Numbered from the stretch's first letter, positions 47,301 to 57,485 are shown. The stretch is 64,000 nucleotides of DNA from Saprospiraceae bacterium (GCA_958295895.1 CATQHI010000019.1:1-64000), one strand, 5' to 3'. Numbers and translations are program-made. The notes: generated by a model not told the origin, from the sequence alone.

Positions 47301-47316
47301 TGTTCCACGTGGAACA
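47301..47316. promoter_or_regulatory. parS-like ParB-binding site 2
   Basis: TGTTCCACGTGGAACA, a perfect 16-bp palindrome identical to a known parS variant, centred 37 bp from site 1. Two sites next to each other in a non-coding region 13 kb from the candidate oriC support a centromere-like function. Confidence 0.9.
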
Positions 47317-47337
47317 TAGTACCGCTCCACATCTAGT

Positions 47338-47359
47338 GCACCTGCGGTCCCGCCCCCCA
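47338..47359 (-). repeat. Dispersed GC-rich repeat next to the parS pair
   Basis: Plus strand TGCACCTGCGGTCCCGCCC, one mismatch to the consensus; 43 nt before the M1 peptidase start. Confidence 0.8.
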
Positions 47360-47376
47360 CCACTCCTACGATTCCG

Positions 47377-47384
47377 TATCTTAG
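47377..47384 (+). promoter_or_regulatory. -7-like box (TATCTTAG) of the M1 peptidase gene
   Basis: One mismatch to TAnnTTTG, 18 nt before ATG 47403. Confidence 0.35.
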
Positions 47385-47402
47385 CCGGATAAAACCAGCA
47401 AA

Positions 47403-49751
47403 ATGAATTATCGTCTACTCACTCTGCTATTGTGTGCAAGCTCGTTTCTGTACGGACAGCAGGACAACACCCAGAACCCTTTCCGTCAACTCGGGACCGA
47501 GCTACCGACCCCTAATGTGTACCGTAACGCCGCCGGTGCACCCGGTCACCAGTACTGGCAGCAGAAAGCGGATTACGAAATGGAAGTGCGCTTGGATGAT
47601 GAAAAACAGCGTATCGACGGTACGGAGCGCATCACCTACCATAATAACTCGCCGGACCCACTGGAGTACCTCTGGGTGCAACTGGATCAGAACGTGCGGG
47701 CTCCCGACTCCGATACCTACTCGACGGAGACCGACGAAATGGGGGAGCAAATGACGCTAAATCAACTGACCGGACTGGAGCCCAGCTTCCAGGGGGGCTT
47801 TCACATCGAGCACGTCAAGAATGCAGGGGGTGCGGATATGCCCCACTACATCCAAAAAACGATGATGCGGGTGGAACTGCCCGGCCCACTTGCTCCGGGT
47901 GAGGAAGTGGAATTTGAAATCGCGTACTGGTACAACATCAATAATCGCCTGGTCGATGGTGGCGGCCGCTCCGGCTCGGAGTACTTTGAAGAGGACGATA
48001 ACTTCTTGTATACGATCGCTCAGTTCTACCCCCGTATGGCGCTCTATACGGATAACGAGGGCTGGCAGAACAAACAGTTCCTGGGTCGCGGGGAGTTCGC
48101 ACTGACCTTCGGTGACTTCGACGTGAAGATCACGGTACCCGCCGATCACCTGGTAGCAGCCACCGGTACGCTACAAAATGACGGCGAAGTGCTCACCCGC
48201 CAGCAGCGGCAACGACTGGAAGAGGCCCGTAAGGAACGGGTGCAGCCCGTGATCATCGCGAGCCAGGAGGAAGCCGTCGAGCGGGAGAAAACTAAGGTGA
48301 AGGAGGAAAAGACCTGGCACTTTACCGCCGAGAACGTGCGCGACTTTGCCTTCGCCAGTTCCCGTAAGTTCATCTGGGACGCAATGGGCGTAGAGCAGGG
48401 CGACGGTAGCGTAGTGATGGCGATGTCGATGTACCCCAAGGAAGGTAACCCCCTGTGGGAGCGCTTCTCGACCAAGGCCGTAGCCCACACGCTGAAGTGG
48501 TACACTCACTACACATTTGACTATCCCTACCCCGCCGCCTGGTCCATCAATGCGGCCGATATCGGGATGGAGTACCCCATGATCTGCTTCAATTTCGGGC
48601 GTACGGAGGCCGACGGTACCTACAGCGACCGCGTTAAGTACGGCATGATCGGCGTGATCATCCACGAGGTGGGCCACAACTACTTCCCGATGATCGTCAA
48701 CAGTGACGAGCGGCAGTGGACCTGGATGGATGAGGGGCTCAATACCTTCCTACAGTACCTTGCCGAGCAGCAGTGGGAGCGGAACTTCCCTAGCCGCCGC
48801 GGCCCCGCCAATAAGATTGTTGACTACATGAAGGGCGATAAGCAGTACATCTCGCCGATCATGACCAACTCCGAGTCGATCTGGCAATTCGGTAACAACG
48901 CCTACGGTAAGCCGGCTACGGCCTTGAATATCCTCCGCGAGACCGTGATGGGCCGCGAGCAGTTTGATTACGCCTTCAAGACGTACGCCAACCGCTGGAA
49001 ATTTAAGCACCCCGCACCGGCCGATCTTTTCCGTACCATGGAGGACGCCTCGGCCATCGACCTGGACTGGTTCTGGCGGGGCTGGTTCTATACGACGGAT
49101 AACGTGGACATCGCGCTAACCTCGGTACGGCCGTTCCGGATCAACACGCAGAATCCCGTAGCGGAGAACGAAAGTTTACGCAAACTACGGGCCGAGGAGC
49201 CGCGTAACATCAGTAGCATCCGCAACGAGGAGGCAATTACTCAGACGTACGACGAGATCGATACCACACTGCGTGACTACTACACCGAGTACGATCCGCT
49301 CGACGCTACCATCCTGGACGAGGAAGAGTACCAGGGCTACCTCAACGGTCTGAGCGAGCAGGAGCGCGCTACGTTGGAAGCTGATAAGTACTACTACGAA
49401 CTTAGCTTTGAAAACATCGGTGGACTGGTCATGCCCATCATTCTGGAGTTCACCTTTACCGATGGTACCACGGAGGTAAGGCGTATTCCGGCCGAGATTT
49501 GGCGTATGGGTACGGAGGAGGTGACCAAGGTCTTCCCCTTTACGAAGGAAGTAGTCGGTGTCGTGTTAGACCCCTACCTGGAAACCGCCGATGTAGATAC
49601 CAGCAATAATTACTACCCTTCCCGCAATACCGTCAGCCGCTTCGATCTCTTTCAGCGCGGTGAGCAGGAGGGGGAGAACCCCATGCAGCGTAGCGCCCGT
49701 GCCCGCGCCCGGCAACAACAGGGTACGGGTACCGGATCGCAGCGTAAGTAG
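47403..49751 (+). CDS. M1-family zinc metallopeptidase, exported
   Basis: 782 residues with a signal peptide (MNYRLLTLLLCASSFLYGQ). Zinc site HEVGH at 421-425 and the third ligand Glu at 444 (TWMDEGLNTF), spacing HExxH-X18-E of gluzincins. An N-terminal beta domain (about 60-240) and a C-terminal extension to a Gln/Arg-rich tail follow. An aminopeptidase-type role in the periplasm is likely, the substrate is unknown. Confidence 0.9.
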   Translation: MNYRLLTLLLCASSFLYGQQDNTQNPFRQLGTELPTPNVYRNAAGAPGHQYWQQKADYEMEVRLDDEKQRIDGTERITYHNNSPDPLEYLWVQLDQNVRAPDSDTYSTETDEMGEQMTLNQLTGLEPSFQGGFHIEHVKNAGGADMPHYIQKTMMRVELPGPLAPGEEVEFEIAYWYNINNRLVDGGGRSGSEYFEEDDNFLYTIAQFYPRMALYTDNEGWQNKQFLGRGEFALTFGDFDVKITVPADHLVAATGTLQNDGEVLTRQQRQRLEEARKERVQPVIIASQEEAVEREKTKVKEEKTWHFTAENVRDFAFASSRKFIWDAMGVEQGDGSVVMAMSMYPKEGNPLWERFSTKAVAHTLKWYTHYTFDYPYPAAWSINAADIGMEYPMICFNFGRTEADGTYSDRVKYGMIGVIIHEVGHNYFPMIVNSDERQWTWMDEGLNTFLQYLAEQQWERNFPSRRGPANKIVDYMKGDKQYISPIMTNSESIWQFGNNAYGKPATALNILRETVMGREQFDYAFKTYANRWKFKHPAPADLFRTMEDASAIDLDWFWRGWFYTTDNVDIALTSVRPFRINTQNPVAENESLRKLRAEEPRNISSIRNEEAITQTYDEIDTTLRDYYTEYDPLDATILDEEEYQGYLNGLSEQERATLEADKYYYELSFENIGGLVMPIILEFTFTDGTTEVRRIPAEIWRMGTEEVTKVFPFTKEVVGVVLDPYLETADVDTSNNYYPSRNTVSRFDLFQRGEQEGENPMQRSARARARQQQGTGTGSQRK

Positions 49752-49763
49752 CCGGCGGACCGT

Positions 49764-50876
49764 ATGGCCTACGATAATCCCTCGCTTACCGTCGTCACCG
49801 AGGAGGTACCACCCGGTGCGCTGCGCTGGCGTAGCCCCTCCAATATTGCCCTGGTCAAGTACTGGGGGAAGCACGGTGATCAGCTACCCAGAAACGCTTC
49901 GGTGAGTTTTACCCTACAGAACGCAGCTACGGATACCACCCTCCATTACGCCCCGCGTAGGGAGTCCGTCACGGGGGGGGTGGACGTGCAACTCCAGCTT
50001 GCCGGCACCCCGGAACCAAAATTCACCGCCCGGACACAAACCTACCTAAAGCGCCTGTTGCCGGTCTATCCCTTTCTTCGACAACTGGAGCTTCGGATAG
50101 AGACGCAGAATAGCTTTCCGCATTCCGCCGGTATCGCCAGTTCGGCTTCCGGTATGAGTGCGCTCGCCCTCTGCCTGGTGAGTCTGGAGGAGCAGCTCTT
50201 CGAGCCGCTACCGGACCGCGCAGCTTTCCTACGCAAAGCAAGTTACCTGGCCCGGCTGGGTTCCGGTAGTGCGTGTCGCTCGGTGTACGGGGGGGCGGCG
50301 GTGTGGGGACAGGTACCGGAGCTTAGCGATAGTTCGGGGGCCTACGCTGTAAGTATAGCGGAGCAGCTACATCCCACCTTTCAGTCCTACCACGACGATA
50401 TCCTTCTCGTATCCCGCAGCGAAAAGGCGGTAAGCAGCCGCGCCGGTCACGGACTGATGGACCAAAATCCCTACGCTCCGCCCCGGTATGCTCAGGCTAA
50501 CGCCCGTAGCCGGGAAATACTCGGTGTACTACAGCGGGGAGACACGGAACGGTTTGGGCAACTTCTTGAGAGTGAGGCACTTACCCTACACGCGCTGATG
50601 ATGAGTAGTCAACCCTCCTATACCCTCATCGAGCCGAATACGCTGCACGTGATAAATCTCCTGCGGCAATTTCGCAGCGAAACGGGCCATCCCATCTATT
50701 TCACGCTGGACGCCGGTCCCAATGTGCACCTGCTCTACCCGGAGGCCGTTGCCGAGCCCACCAGACGGTTCATCCGCGAGCACCTGCTGCCCTACTGTGA
50801 AGACCGTATGTACCTCGCCGACCGTGTCGGCACGGGGCCCGAGCAACTGGAGGTAAATCAAACGACCCCGGCCTAG
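49764..50876 (+). CDS. mvaD: Diphosphomevalonate decarboxylase
   Basis: 370 residues, GHMP fold. Makes isopentenyl diphosphate from mevalonate diphosphate. SPSNIALVKYWGKHG near the N-terminus, phosphate loop SASGMSALALC, and the catalytic Asp in TLDAGPNVHLLY. Shows that this organism uses the mevalonate pathway; other pathway genes are not in the window. Follows the M1 gene after 12 bp and precedes the rhodanese gene by 7 bp. Confidence 0.92.
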   Translation: MAYDNPSLTVVTEEVPPGALRWRSPSNIALVKYWGKHGDQLPRNASVSFTLQNAATDTTLHYAPRRESVTGGVDVQLQLAGTPEPKFTARTQTYLKRLLPVYPFLRQLELRIETQNSFPHSAGIASSASGMSALALCLVSLEEQLFEPLPDRAAFLRKASYLARLGSGSACRSVYGGAAVWGQVPELSDSSGAYAVSIAEQLHPTFQSYHDDILLVSRSEKAVSSRAGHGLMDQNPYAPPRYAQANARSREILGVLQRGDTERFGQLLESEALTLHALMMSSQPSYTLIEPNTLHVINLLRQFRSETGHPIYFTLDAGPNVHLLYPEAVAEPTRRFIREHLLPYCEDRMYLADRVGTGPEQLEVNQTTPA

Positions 50877-50883
50877 GCGTGTT

Positions 50884-51423
50884 ATGAACGGGATGCGCTA
50901 CCTCGCCCTTTCGCTATCGGCTATAGGACTGTTCCTACTCTATGGGTGTCGGTCGACGGCTACCCAAGCCCCGGACCGACTTCGGACCTCCTACGCACCG
51001 CTTGATCGGAAACTGCGTAAACTGGTACCGATTGACTCCTTCACCATCAGTGCTGCGGAGGCCCGCCAGCTTCCGGAGGCCGTCTTCCTCGATGCCCGTG
51101 AGCGGCAGGAGTACGAGGTGAGCCACCTACCCGGTGCCCGCTACCTTGGCTTCAGCGAGCCGAATACTAGCGCGGTAGACTCTCTTCCCCGAAATACGCC
51201 CCTGGTAGTGTACTGTACGGTGGGGTATCGAAGCGCCCGTCTGGCCCGGGAGTTACGGCGGGCCGGTTTTGGGCGCGTCTACAATCTGTACGGTAGCATC
51301 TACGCCTGGCGGCTGGCGGGCCTGCCCCTCGTCGATGCGGCCGGACCTACCACTACTATTCACACCTACAACCATAAGTGGGGCCGCTTCATTCCCGACA
51401 CCCTCGGGACCAAAGTTTACTAA
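50884..51423 (+). CDS. Rhodanese-domain lipoprotein
   Basis: 179 residues. Lipobox LLYGC at about 19-23, so probably attached to a periplasmic membrane face. Rhodanese domain with active-site loop VVYCTVGYRSARLA (Cys present) and the usual EYEVSHLPGARYL. It may transfer sulfur or act as a phosphatase-like sensor; the exact role is unknown. Four bases before the purine nucleoside phosphorylase gene. Confidence 0.88.
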   Translation: MNGMRYLALSLSAIGLFLLYGCRSTATQAPDRLRTSYAPLDRKLRKLVPIDSFTISAAEARQLPEAVFLDARERQEYEVSHLPGARYLGFSEPNTSAVDSLPRNTPLVVYCTVGYRSARLARELRRAGFGRVYNLYGSIYAWRLAGLPLVDAAGPTTTIHTYNHKWGRFIPDTLGTKVY

Positions 51424-51426
51424 ATT

Positions 51427-52269
51427 ATGAGTCTCTACCAGCAGATACAGGAATGCGTTGCCTTCATCCGCCAGCGCGCTAAGACGGAGCCCCGGGTGGG
51501 CATTATCCTCGGCACGGGATTAAGCTCGCTGGTGGAGGAGATCGAGGTAGAGCGGGAGTTTGTATACGGTCTACTTCCCTACTTTTCAGTTTCCACCGTG
51601 GCTACCCACCGCGGCAAGTTGGTGCTGGGGAAACTGCGCGGCATCCCAGTCGTGGCCATGGCCGGTCGGCTCCACTACTACGAAGGCTACAGCATGCAGG
51701 AGCTCACCTTCCCGGTGCGGGTACTGCACGCACTGGGCGTCGAGCACCTCATCATCTCCAATGCTTCGGGTAGCGTCAACGCCGACATCTGCGCCGGCGA
51801 CATCGTCTTTGTCCGCGACCACATCAACCTACAGCCCGACAATCCGCTCCGGGGAATAAACGATGACCGTCTCGGCCCCCGCTTCCCCGATATGCTGCAC
51901 ACCTACGACCGCCAGCTCAACGCACGTGCCATTGAGCTAGCCCAGAAGCACGGCCTGAACGCCCACGAGGGGATTTACCTGGCCCTGGCCGGTCCGAACC
52001 TGGAAACCCCGGCCGAGTACCGCATGGCCAACATCATGGGGGCCGATCTCATCGGTATGTCCACCGTGCCGGAGGTGCTGGTAGCACGCCACGCGGGCCT
52101 GCCCGTCTTCGTGGCCTCCGTGGTATCCAACAAATGCTTCCCCATCGCCGACATTCAGCCCACCACGGTAGAGGACGTCATTGCCACCGTACAGGCCGTC
52201 GAGCCCAAGCTACGCCTGCTGATCGGAGATATGGTAGAGGAGCTAGCGAGTACTCCCGCTCCGGCCTAA
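51427..52269 (+). CDS. punA: Purine-nucleoside phosphorylase (PNP-I)
   Basis: 280 residues. Phosphorolysis of purine (deoxy)nucleosides. Features: GIILGTGLSSLVEEIE, phosphate site AMAGRLHYYEGYSMQELTFPVRVL, NASGSVN, and the purine-binding region LAGPNLETPAEYRMANIMGADLIGMSTVPE. Trimeric PNP type. A dispersed repeat copy follows 27 nt after the stop. Confidence 0.92.
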   Translation: MSLYQQIQECVAFIRQRAKTEPRVGIILGTGLSSLVEEIEVEREFVYGLLPYFSVSTVATHRGKLVLGKLRGIPVVAMAGRLHYYEGYSMQELTFPVRVLHALGVEHLIISNASGSVNADICAGDIVFVRDHINLQPDNPLRGINDDRLGPRFPDMLHTYDRQLNARAIELAQKHGLNAHEGIYLALAGPNLETPAEYRMANIMGADLIGMSTVPEVLVARHAGLPVFVASVVSNKCFPIADIQPTTVEDVIATVQAVEPKLRLLIGDMVEELASTPAPA

Positions 52270-52289
52270 ACTCCGGGGTACAAAGGCTA

Positions 52290-52311
52290 GGGCGGGCGCG
52301 CGGGTGCAACC
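52290..52311 (+). repeat. Dispersed GC-rich repeat after the PNP gene
   Basis: GGGCGGGCGCGCGGGTGCAA, two mismatches to the consensus. Confidence 0.65.
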
Positions 52312-52386
52312 GAAAAAAGGCGAGTGGTAGGGCAACTTAAGGAGGTATTCAACCCTTTAAGACTAGTTGACCCTGATTGAAACTGA

Positions 52387-55300
52387 ATGAACGGAGCCTT
52401 CCGCACCACCTGGAAATCCTTAAGCGCTACCGAGCGTGACGTAGCCATCGCACTGAGCATTGTTTTCGAGGAGCGCTCCGTCCTCGATCTCTCCCGGCTA
52501 CTAAACAAAATCGCCATGCCCCCCCCGGCCGGCGAGTCCCGCTTCACCCATGCGGCCACCGAAGAGATCGTGCACCGCCTCCACGCAGCCGGGGTAGTCA
52601 CTAAGTCGAGCGACCACGGCTGGCGCATCAACCCTGACCTCAGCGAGGCGATTATGCGACAGGCCAATCGCCGCCCCGATTTTAGCGCGCTACTCAACGA
52701 TATTCGTCGCGAGCTGCCCTATAAGACGTACTGGCAGCCCAGTAGCCCCCACGCTCTGATGCGGGAGATTCGCATTGCCTTTTACCTACAGAATCAGGCC
52801 GGCTTCGACCGGCTACAGCGGGAGACGGAGAGCTTTTACCCCGATCAGGCGAGGACCGGCGTATTCATCGACCCCCTTTTTGCCGAGTTCGATCCCCGCT
52901 GGGTCGAGCGTTTGCTGCCGGAGTGGCAGGAAATCAACCTGCGCAAAGCCTTCCGGCGGGCCCTGGTGGCCATGGAGCCCCTTGACCCCCTAATTGAATT
53001 CCTGGAGCAACACGAGCGTATCCGTGAGCCGGAGTCCGGACCCCTACGCGAGCTACTGGCCGAGGCCTTTGTCCTACAGGGTGCCTGGAGTAGGCTACAG
53101 CTCTGGGCCGACCTGGAAACCGTCGAGTGGCGCAGTAGCGCCAATCACCTTATTTACCACATTCTCCGGGACGAGGACGATATCGCCCAGGAGCTCATCG
53201 AAGAGGTACGCAAAGGCTACCGGCGCGAGTACGAAAACAAATTTCCCGCCCATCTAGCCGGATACCTTTACTTACTCTCCCTGCTGCGCAACGGTGGGGT
53301 GAAAAGCGCCGAGATCATCGGTCACTATCTCGATAACATCGATCCGGTACAGAATCTGCGTTTGGGAGGTACCTACCTGGTTTTCAAGGCTTTACACGCT
53401 TACTTGCGTAACGACGAGGACGCCCAGATCGTAGCCCAGCAGGCGCTGGAGCGGATGGAGGCCAACGCCTTCGCCCTCACCTTCTACGCTCTGTACCGAC
53501 TGTGGACCGACCCCACCGAGCACCCCGAGCCACAATACCTCGCCGAGCTGGAGCAGCTGCGCGAACAGGCACAGGATAGCAGCTACCAGTGGGTGGAAAT
53601 GGAAATCACGCGGGTCCTGTCGCTACGGCACCCTGAACCCAAAGCCCGGGAAGCCTACGCCACCCGTGCCCAGCAGCTCAGCGAGCAACTACGCATCCAC
53701 TCCCTGACGGACGCCATGCCCCGCATCGAGCCCTGGGAGCGTGCTCTGGAGGTGCTGGTCGGTATGGGTACTCCCGATCGTAACGGAGAAAAACGGAGCA
53801 AGAAAACCAGTCGCTTCGTTTGGTTCGTCGACTTCGAAAAGCGTGAACTCGAACCCCGGGAGCAAACCCTAAGTAAGGGGGGCAACTGGTCGAAGGGGCG
53901 CAAGGTGGCCCTCAAGCGCGTTAAGCAGGGGGACGTAGAGGGGATGACCCCTCAGGATGTGGCGGTAGCTAAGGCCATTGATGAAGACTACAGCCGCTAC
54001 CACCCTAATGGAAGCTATGCCATTAACTACGAGGAGGCCTTACTTGCCCTAGTGGGCCATCCCAATCTGTACCTGATCAAGAATTCGGCGATTGGGGTGG
54101 AGCTAGTCCGCCGTAATCCGCAGTTGCTGATCGAGGAGACCGCTAGCCGGCTGCACCTGCGTTTCGCCCAGGATTTTGCGGGTACCGGTGTGCAGGTCGT
54201 CAAGGAAACCCCCACCCGCTACCAGGTCATCGAGGTCAACGAGGGTCACGACCAGATCCACCGGCAGATCGGCGAAGGCTTAGAAATACCCAAACGTGCC
54301 CGCCACCGCCTACTTGAAGTAGCCCGTAACCTGAGCAAGTTTACCGAGGTGCAGAATACCCTTACGGGAGTGATCGACGACCTCGACGAGACCAAGGCCG
54401 ATCCACGCACCTACGTGCACCTATTACCCGTCGGTGAGACCTTCAAGGTAGAGTTCTTCGTCCGCCCCCTGCGCCAGGAAGATCAGTACTTCAAGCCCGG
54501 ACGCGGCCGCAATAAGGTGATCAGTGAGGTAGACGGCCAGCGCCTCCTCGCCGAGCGCAACCTAGCCCAGGAGATCGAACGGGCCGAGGGAGTTATCATC
54601 GACTGCCCTACCCTACAGAAGATCGTGCACCGTGACTACGAGTGGCAGATCGACGAGGTGGAGGACTGCCTCAACATCCTACTCGAACTACAGCCGCTGC
54701 GTGCCCTGGACCGCATCGTCCTGGAGCACCCCCGCGGCGAGCGCATCAAGCTCATCGGCAGCGTCGATTTCGGTGACCTCAGCCTGGGCGTCAGGGAAAA
54801 GGCGGGCTGGTTCGACGTAGAGGGCACCCTGGCCGTCGACGATCAGCAGGTGATCAGCTTCCGCGAGCTCATCGATAAGGTGAGCGAGAACGAACAGAGC
54901 AACTTCATCCAGCTCAGCGAGGGGCAGTACGTCGCCCTCACTGAACAGCTACGCCGTAAACTGCGGGAGATGGAGGGTCTGATGACCACCACCGCCGACG
55001 GCATGCAGCTTCACCCCCTGGCCGGTGGCATGCTCGACGACATCGTCGACCAACTGGGGGCCTTCGAGGCCGATATCGCCTGGCGCGATAGCCTACAGCG
55101 GATTCAGACGGTTAACCAGACCATGGCCCGTGTCCCTTCGACCTTCCGCGCTGAGCTACGGCCCTACCAACTCGACGGCTTCCGCTGGCTAATGCGGCTG
55201 GCCGACTGGGGTGTAGGGGCCTGTCTGGCCGACGATATGGGCCTGGGTAAGACCATTCAGGGCCTGGCCATGCTACAGGCGCGTGCTGAAGAAGGACCTG

Positions 55301-56520
55301 CCCTGGTCATTGCCCCCGCCTCCGTAACCCGTAACTGGCTGCGGGAGGCCGCCAAGTTCGCCCCTACCCTCAATCCCATTCTGCTGGAGGGCAGCGACCG
55401 CCAGGAGATCATCGACCGCGTAGGCCCCTACGATATGCTCATCGTGAGCTACGGCCTGCTGCCCTTCGAGGGCGACGCGCTGGCCGAAAAGCGGTTTAGT
55501 TCCATCATTCTGGATGAGGCCCAGGCCATCAAGAACCGCGGTACGAAGCGCAGCCAGATCGCCATGCGCCTCCAGGGCGACTTTCGCATCGTCACCACCG
55601 GTACGCCCATCGAGAACCACCTGGGGGAGCTCTGGAACCTATTTACCTTTCTCAATCCTGGTTTACTTGGTAATTACAATCGCTTCAACGAGAAGTACAC
55701 CGTACCGATCAGCCGCAATAACGACAACGAGCGCCGCCAGCAGTTGCGCCGCCTGATCCAGCCCTTTATCCTGCGCCGCCGTAAGGAGGAGGTCCTCGAG
55801 GAATTGCCACCAAAGACTGAGGTCACCCTCACCGTCGAACTGAGCCAGCCCGAGCGCGCCTTCTACGAGGCCCTGCGCCAGCACGCCCTGGAGAGCATCG
55901 ACGAGAGCGAGGGACCGAACCGCCGCTTCCAGATCCTGGCCGAGCTGATGAAACTGCGCCAGGCCGCCTGCAACCCGAAGCTGGTGGATGCCAGCGTCGA
56001 CATCCCCAGCAGCAAACTCGAACTACTGGCCGAAACCGTGCAGGAATTGCGAGAAAACGGCCATAAGGCACTGATTTTCAGTCAGTTTGTAAGACACCTG
56101 AAGATCGTCGAAGAGTGGGCTAAGGACAACGACGTACCCTACCAGTACCTCGACGGTAGCACCCCTGGTCCTAAGCGTGACGAGGCCGTGCAGGCCTTTC
56201 AGCGTGGAGAGGGCGACATCTTCCTGATCAGTCTCAAGGCCGGCGGCACGGGACTCACCCTTACCGCCGCCGACTACGTGCTACACCTCGACCCCTGGTG
56301 GAATCCCGCCGTGGAGGACCAGGCCAGCGACCGGGCCCATCGCATCGGGCAGCAGCGCCCCGTGACCGTGTACCGCTTCGTGTCGGAGAACACCATTGAG
56401 GAAAAAATCGTCAAATTGCACGCCGAGAAGCGCGACCTGGCCGATAGCCTCCTGGCCGGTACCGAACAGAGCGCCAGCCTCACCGCCGATGACCTGCTAG
56501 ACCTGATCAAGAATGGATAA
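52387..56520 (+). CDS. SNF2-family DEAD/DEAH ATPase (SWI2/SNF2-like helicase)
   Basis: 1377 residues. N-terminal part without a recognised domain (about 1-890). Helicase core: motif I LADDMGLGKTIQG near residue 950, motif II LDEAQAIKN, and motif VI ASDRAHRIGQQRPVTVYRF. It would translocate on DNA and remodel protein-DNA complexes, for example stalled RNA polymerase; in bacteria such proteins belong to the HepA-related group. It starts 117 bp after PNP and overlaps pgl by 8 bp. Confidence 0.9.
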   Translation: MNGAFRTTWKSLSATERDVAIALSIVFEERSVLDLSRLLNKIAMPPPAGESRFTHAATEEIVHRLHAAGVVTKSSDHGWRINPDLSEAIMRQANRRPDFSALLNDIRRELPYKTYWQPSSPHALMREIRIAFYLQNQAGFDRLQRETESFYPDQARTGVFIDPLFAEFDPRWVERLLPEWQEINLRKAFRRALVAMEPLDPLIEFLEQHERIREPESGPLRELLAEAFVLQGAWSRLQLWADLETVEWRSSANHLIYHILRDEDDIAQELIEEVRKGYRREYENKFPAHLAGYLYLLSLLRNGGVKSAEIIGHYLDNIDPVQNLRLGGTYLVFKALHAYLRNDEDAQIVAQQALERMEANAFALTFYALYRLWTDPTEHPEPQYLAELEQLREQAQDSSYQWVEMEITRVLSLRHPEPKAREAYATRAQQLSEQLRIHSLTDAMPRIEPWERALEVLVGMGTPDRNGEKRSKKTSRFVWFVDFEKRELEPREQTLSKGGNWSKGRKVALKRVKQGDVEGMTPQDVAVAKAIDEDYSRYHPNGSYAINYEEALLALVGHPNLYLIKNSAIGVELVRRNPQLLIEETASRLHLRFAQDFAGTGVQVVKETPTRYQVIEVNEGHDQIHRQIGEGLEIPKRARHRLLEVARNLSKFTEVQNTLTGVIDDLDETKADPRTYVHLLPVGETFKVEFFVRPLRQEDQYFKPGRGRNKVISEVDGQRLLAERNLAQEIERAEGVIIDCPTLQKIVHRDYEWQIDEVEDCLNILLELQPLRALDRIVLEHPRGERIKLIGSVDFGDLSLGVREKAGWFDVEGTLAVDDQQVISFRELIDKVSENEQSNFIQLSEGQYVALTEQLRRKLREMEGLMTTTADGMQLHPLAGGMLDDIVDQLGAFEADIAWRDSLQRIQTVNQTMARVPSTFRAELRPYQLDGFRWLMRLADWGVGACLADDMGLGKTIQGLAMLQARAEEGPALVIAPASVTRNWLREAAKFAPTLNPILLEGSDRQEIIDRVGPYDMLIVSYGLLPFEGDALAEKRFSSIILDEAQAIKNRGTKRSQIAMRLQGDFRIVTTGTPIENHLGELWNLFTFLNPGLLGNYNRFNEKYTVPISRNNDNERRQQLRRLIQPFILRRRKEEVLEELPPKTEVTLTVELSQPERAFYEALRQHALESIDESEGPNRRFQILAELMKLRQAACNPKLVDASVDIPSSKLELLAETVQELRENGHKALIFSQFVRHLKIVEEWAKDNDVPYQYLDGSTPGPKRDEAVQAFQRGEGDIFLISLKAGGTGLTLTAADYVLHLDPWWNPAVEDQASDRAHRIGQQRPVTVYRFVSENTIEEKIVKLHAEKRDLADSLLAGTEQSASLTADDLLDLIKNG

Positions 56521-57259
56521 GTCGATTTACAGCCCCAACCTCCATATCTATCCCGATGGCCCCGCCGTGGCCCGTGCCTTCGCCGATCACCTGATCGAAA
56601 AACTGGGAGAAGCGGAGGACGGCCCCCTCTTCTGGGCCCTCTCCGGGGGCTCGACACCCAAGCTCCTATTTCAGCTACTGGCCGAGGAATACAAGGACAA
56701 GATCGACTGGAGCCGCCTCCACTTTTTCTGGGGAGACGACCGCATGGTCCCCTACGACGACCCCGAAAGCAACTACGGAGAGGTGAAGAAGCTGCTCTTC
56801 GACCACGTGCCCGTCATCGGCGAGCAAATTCACCCCGTGCCCACCGACCTGGAGGCTGAGGAAGCCGCCGAGGCCTACGCCACCACCATCAGCAGTCTCT
56901 TACCGCAGAACTCGGACGGGATGCCCATCTTCGACATTAATATGCTCGGCATGGGGGGCGACGGGCATACGGCCTCCATCTTCCCCGACCAGATGGAGCT
57001 GCTCACCGACTCGCGCATCTGCGCCGTAGCCAAGCACCCCGAAAACGGCCAGCTCCGCGTTACCCTCACCGGACCGGTCATCAACGCCTCGGATGAGGTC
57101 GACTTTCTCATCACCGGTGGCTCCAAGACCCTGCGCGTGGCTCAGATCATCAACCGTGAGCAACTGGCCACTACCTTCCCTGCCGCCCACATCAACCCTA
57201 CCTCCGGTAGATTGCACTGGTTCCTGGATCGGGCCGCCGCTTCCGAAGTAGGTTACTAG
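56513..57259 (+). CDS. pgl: 6-phosphogluconolactonase
   Basis: 248 residues. Pentose phosphate pathway. FWGDDRMVPYDDPESNYG and LGMGGDGHTASIFP are the substrate-binding motifs; LFWALSGGSTPKLLF near the N-terminus. Start overlaps the SNF2 gene by 8 bp. Confidence 0.92.
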   Translation: MDKSIYSPNLHIYPDGPAVARAFADHLIEKLGEAEDGPLFWALSGGSTPKLLFQLLAEEYKDKIDWSRLHFFWGDDRMVPYDDPESNYGEVKKLLFDHVPVIGEQIHPVPTDLEAEEAAEAYATTISSLLPQNSDGMPIFDINMLGMGGDGHTASIFPDQMELLTDSRICAVAKHPENGQLRVTLTGPVINASDEVDFLITGGSKTLRVAQIINREQLATTFPAAHINPTSGRLHWFLDRAAASEVGY

Positions 57260-57263
57260 CCCC

Positions 57264-57271
57264 TATCTTTG
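57264..57271 (+). promoter_or_regulatory. -7 box (TATCTTTG) of the small membrane protein gene
   Basis: Perfect TAnnTTTG, 20 nt before ATG 57292. Confidence 0.45.
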
Positions 57272-57291
57272 CCCTTCCTAACGTTAGCCCC

Positions 57292-57474
57292 ATGACCTCC
57301 AAAGACGCCGTTTCCGCCGAGACCCAGCCGCACACCACGCGCCGCAATTACTGGATCTTCTTCCTGATCTCCCTGATCATCTTCATTCTGATGCTGATCT
57401 TCATGAACCAGTGGTTCTGGGTGTCGATGCCCTTTATGCTCACCTTCCTGGTGATGGCGCTGGGGTATATGTAG
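57292..57474 (+). CDS. Small membrane protein
   Basis: 60 residues with two hydrophobic segments (about 21-38 and 43-59) and a short polar N-terminus. Has its own -7 box. No known family recognised; size and composition fit a real small membrane protein. It is followed by three hairpins. Confidence 0.6.
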   Translation: MTSKDAVSAETQPHTTRRNYWIFFLISLIIFILMLIFMNQWFWVSMPFMLTFLVMALGYM

Positions 57475-57485
57475 CCAGTACAATG

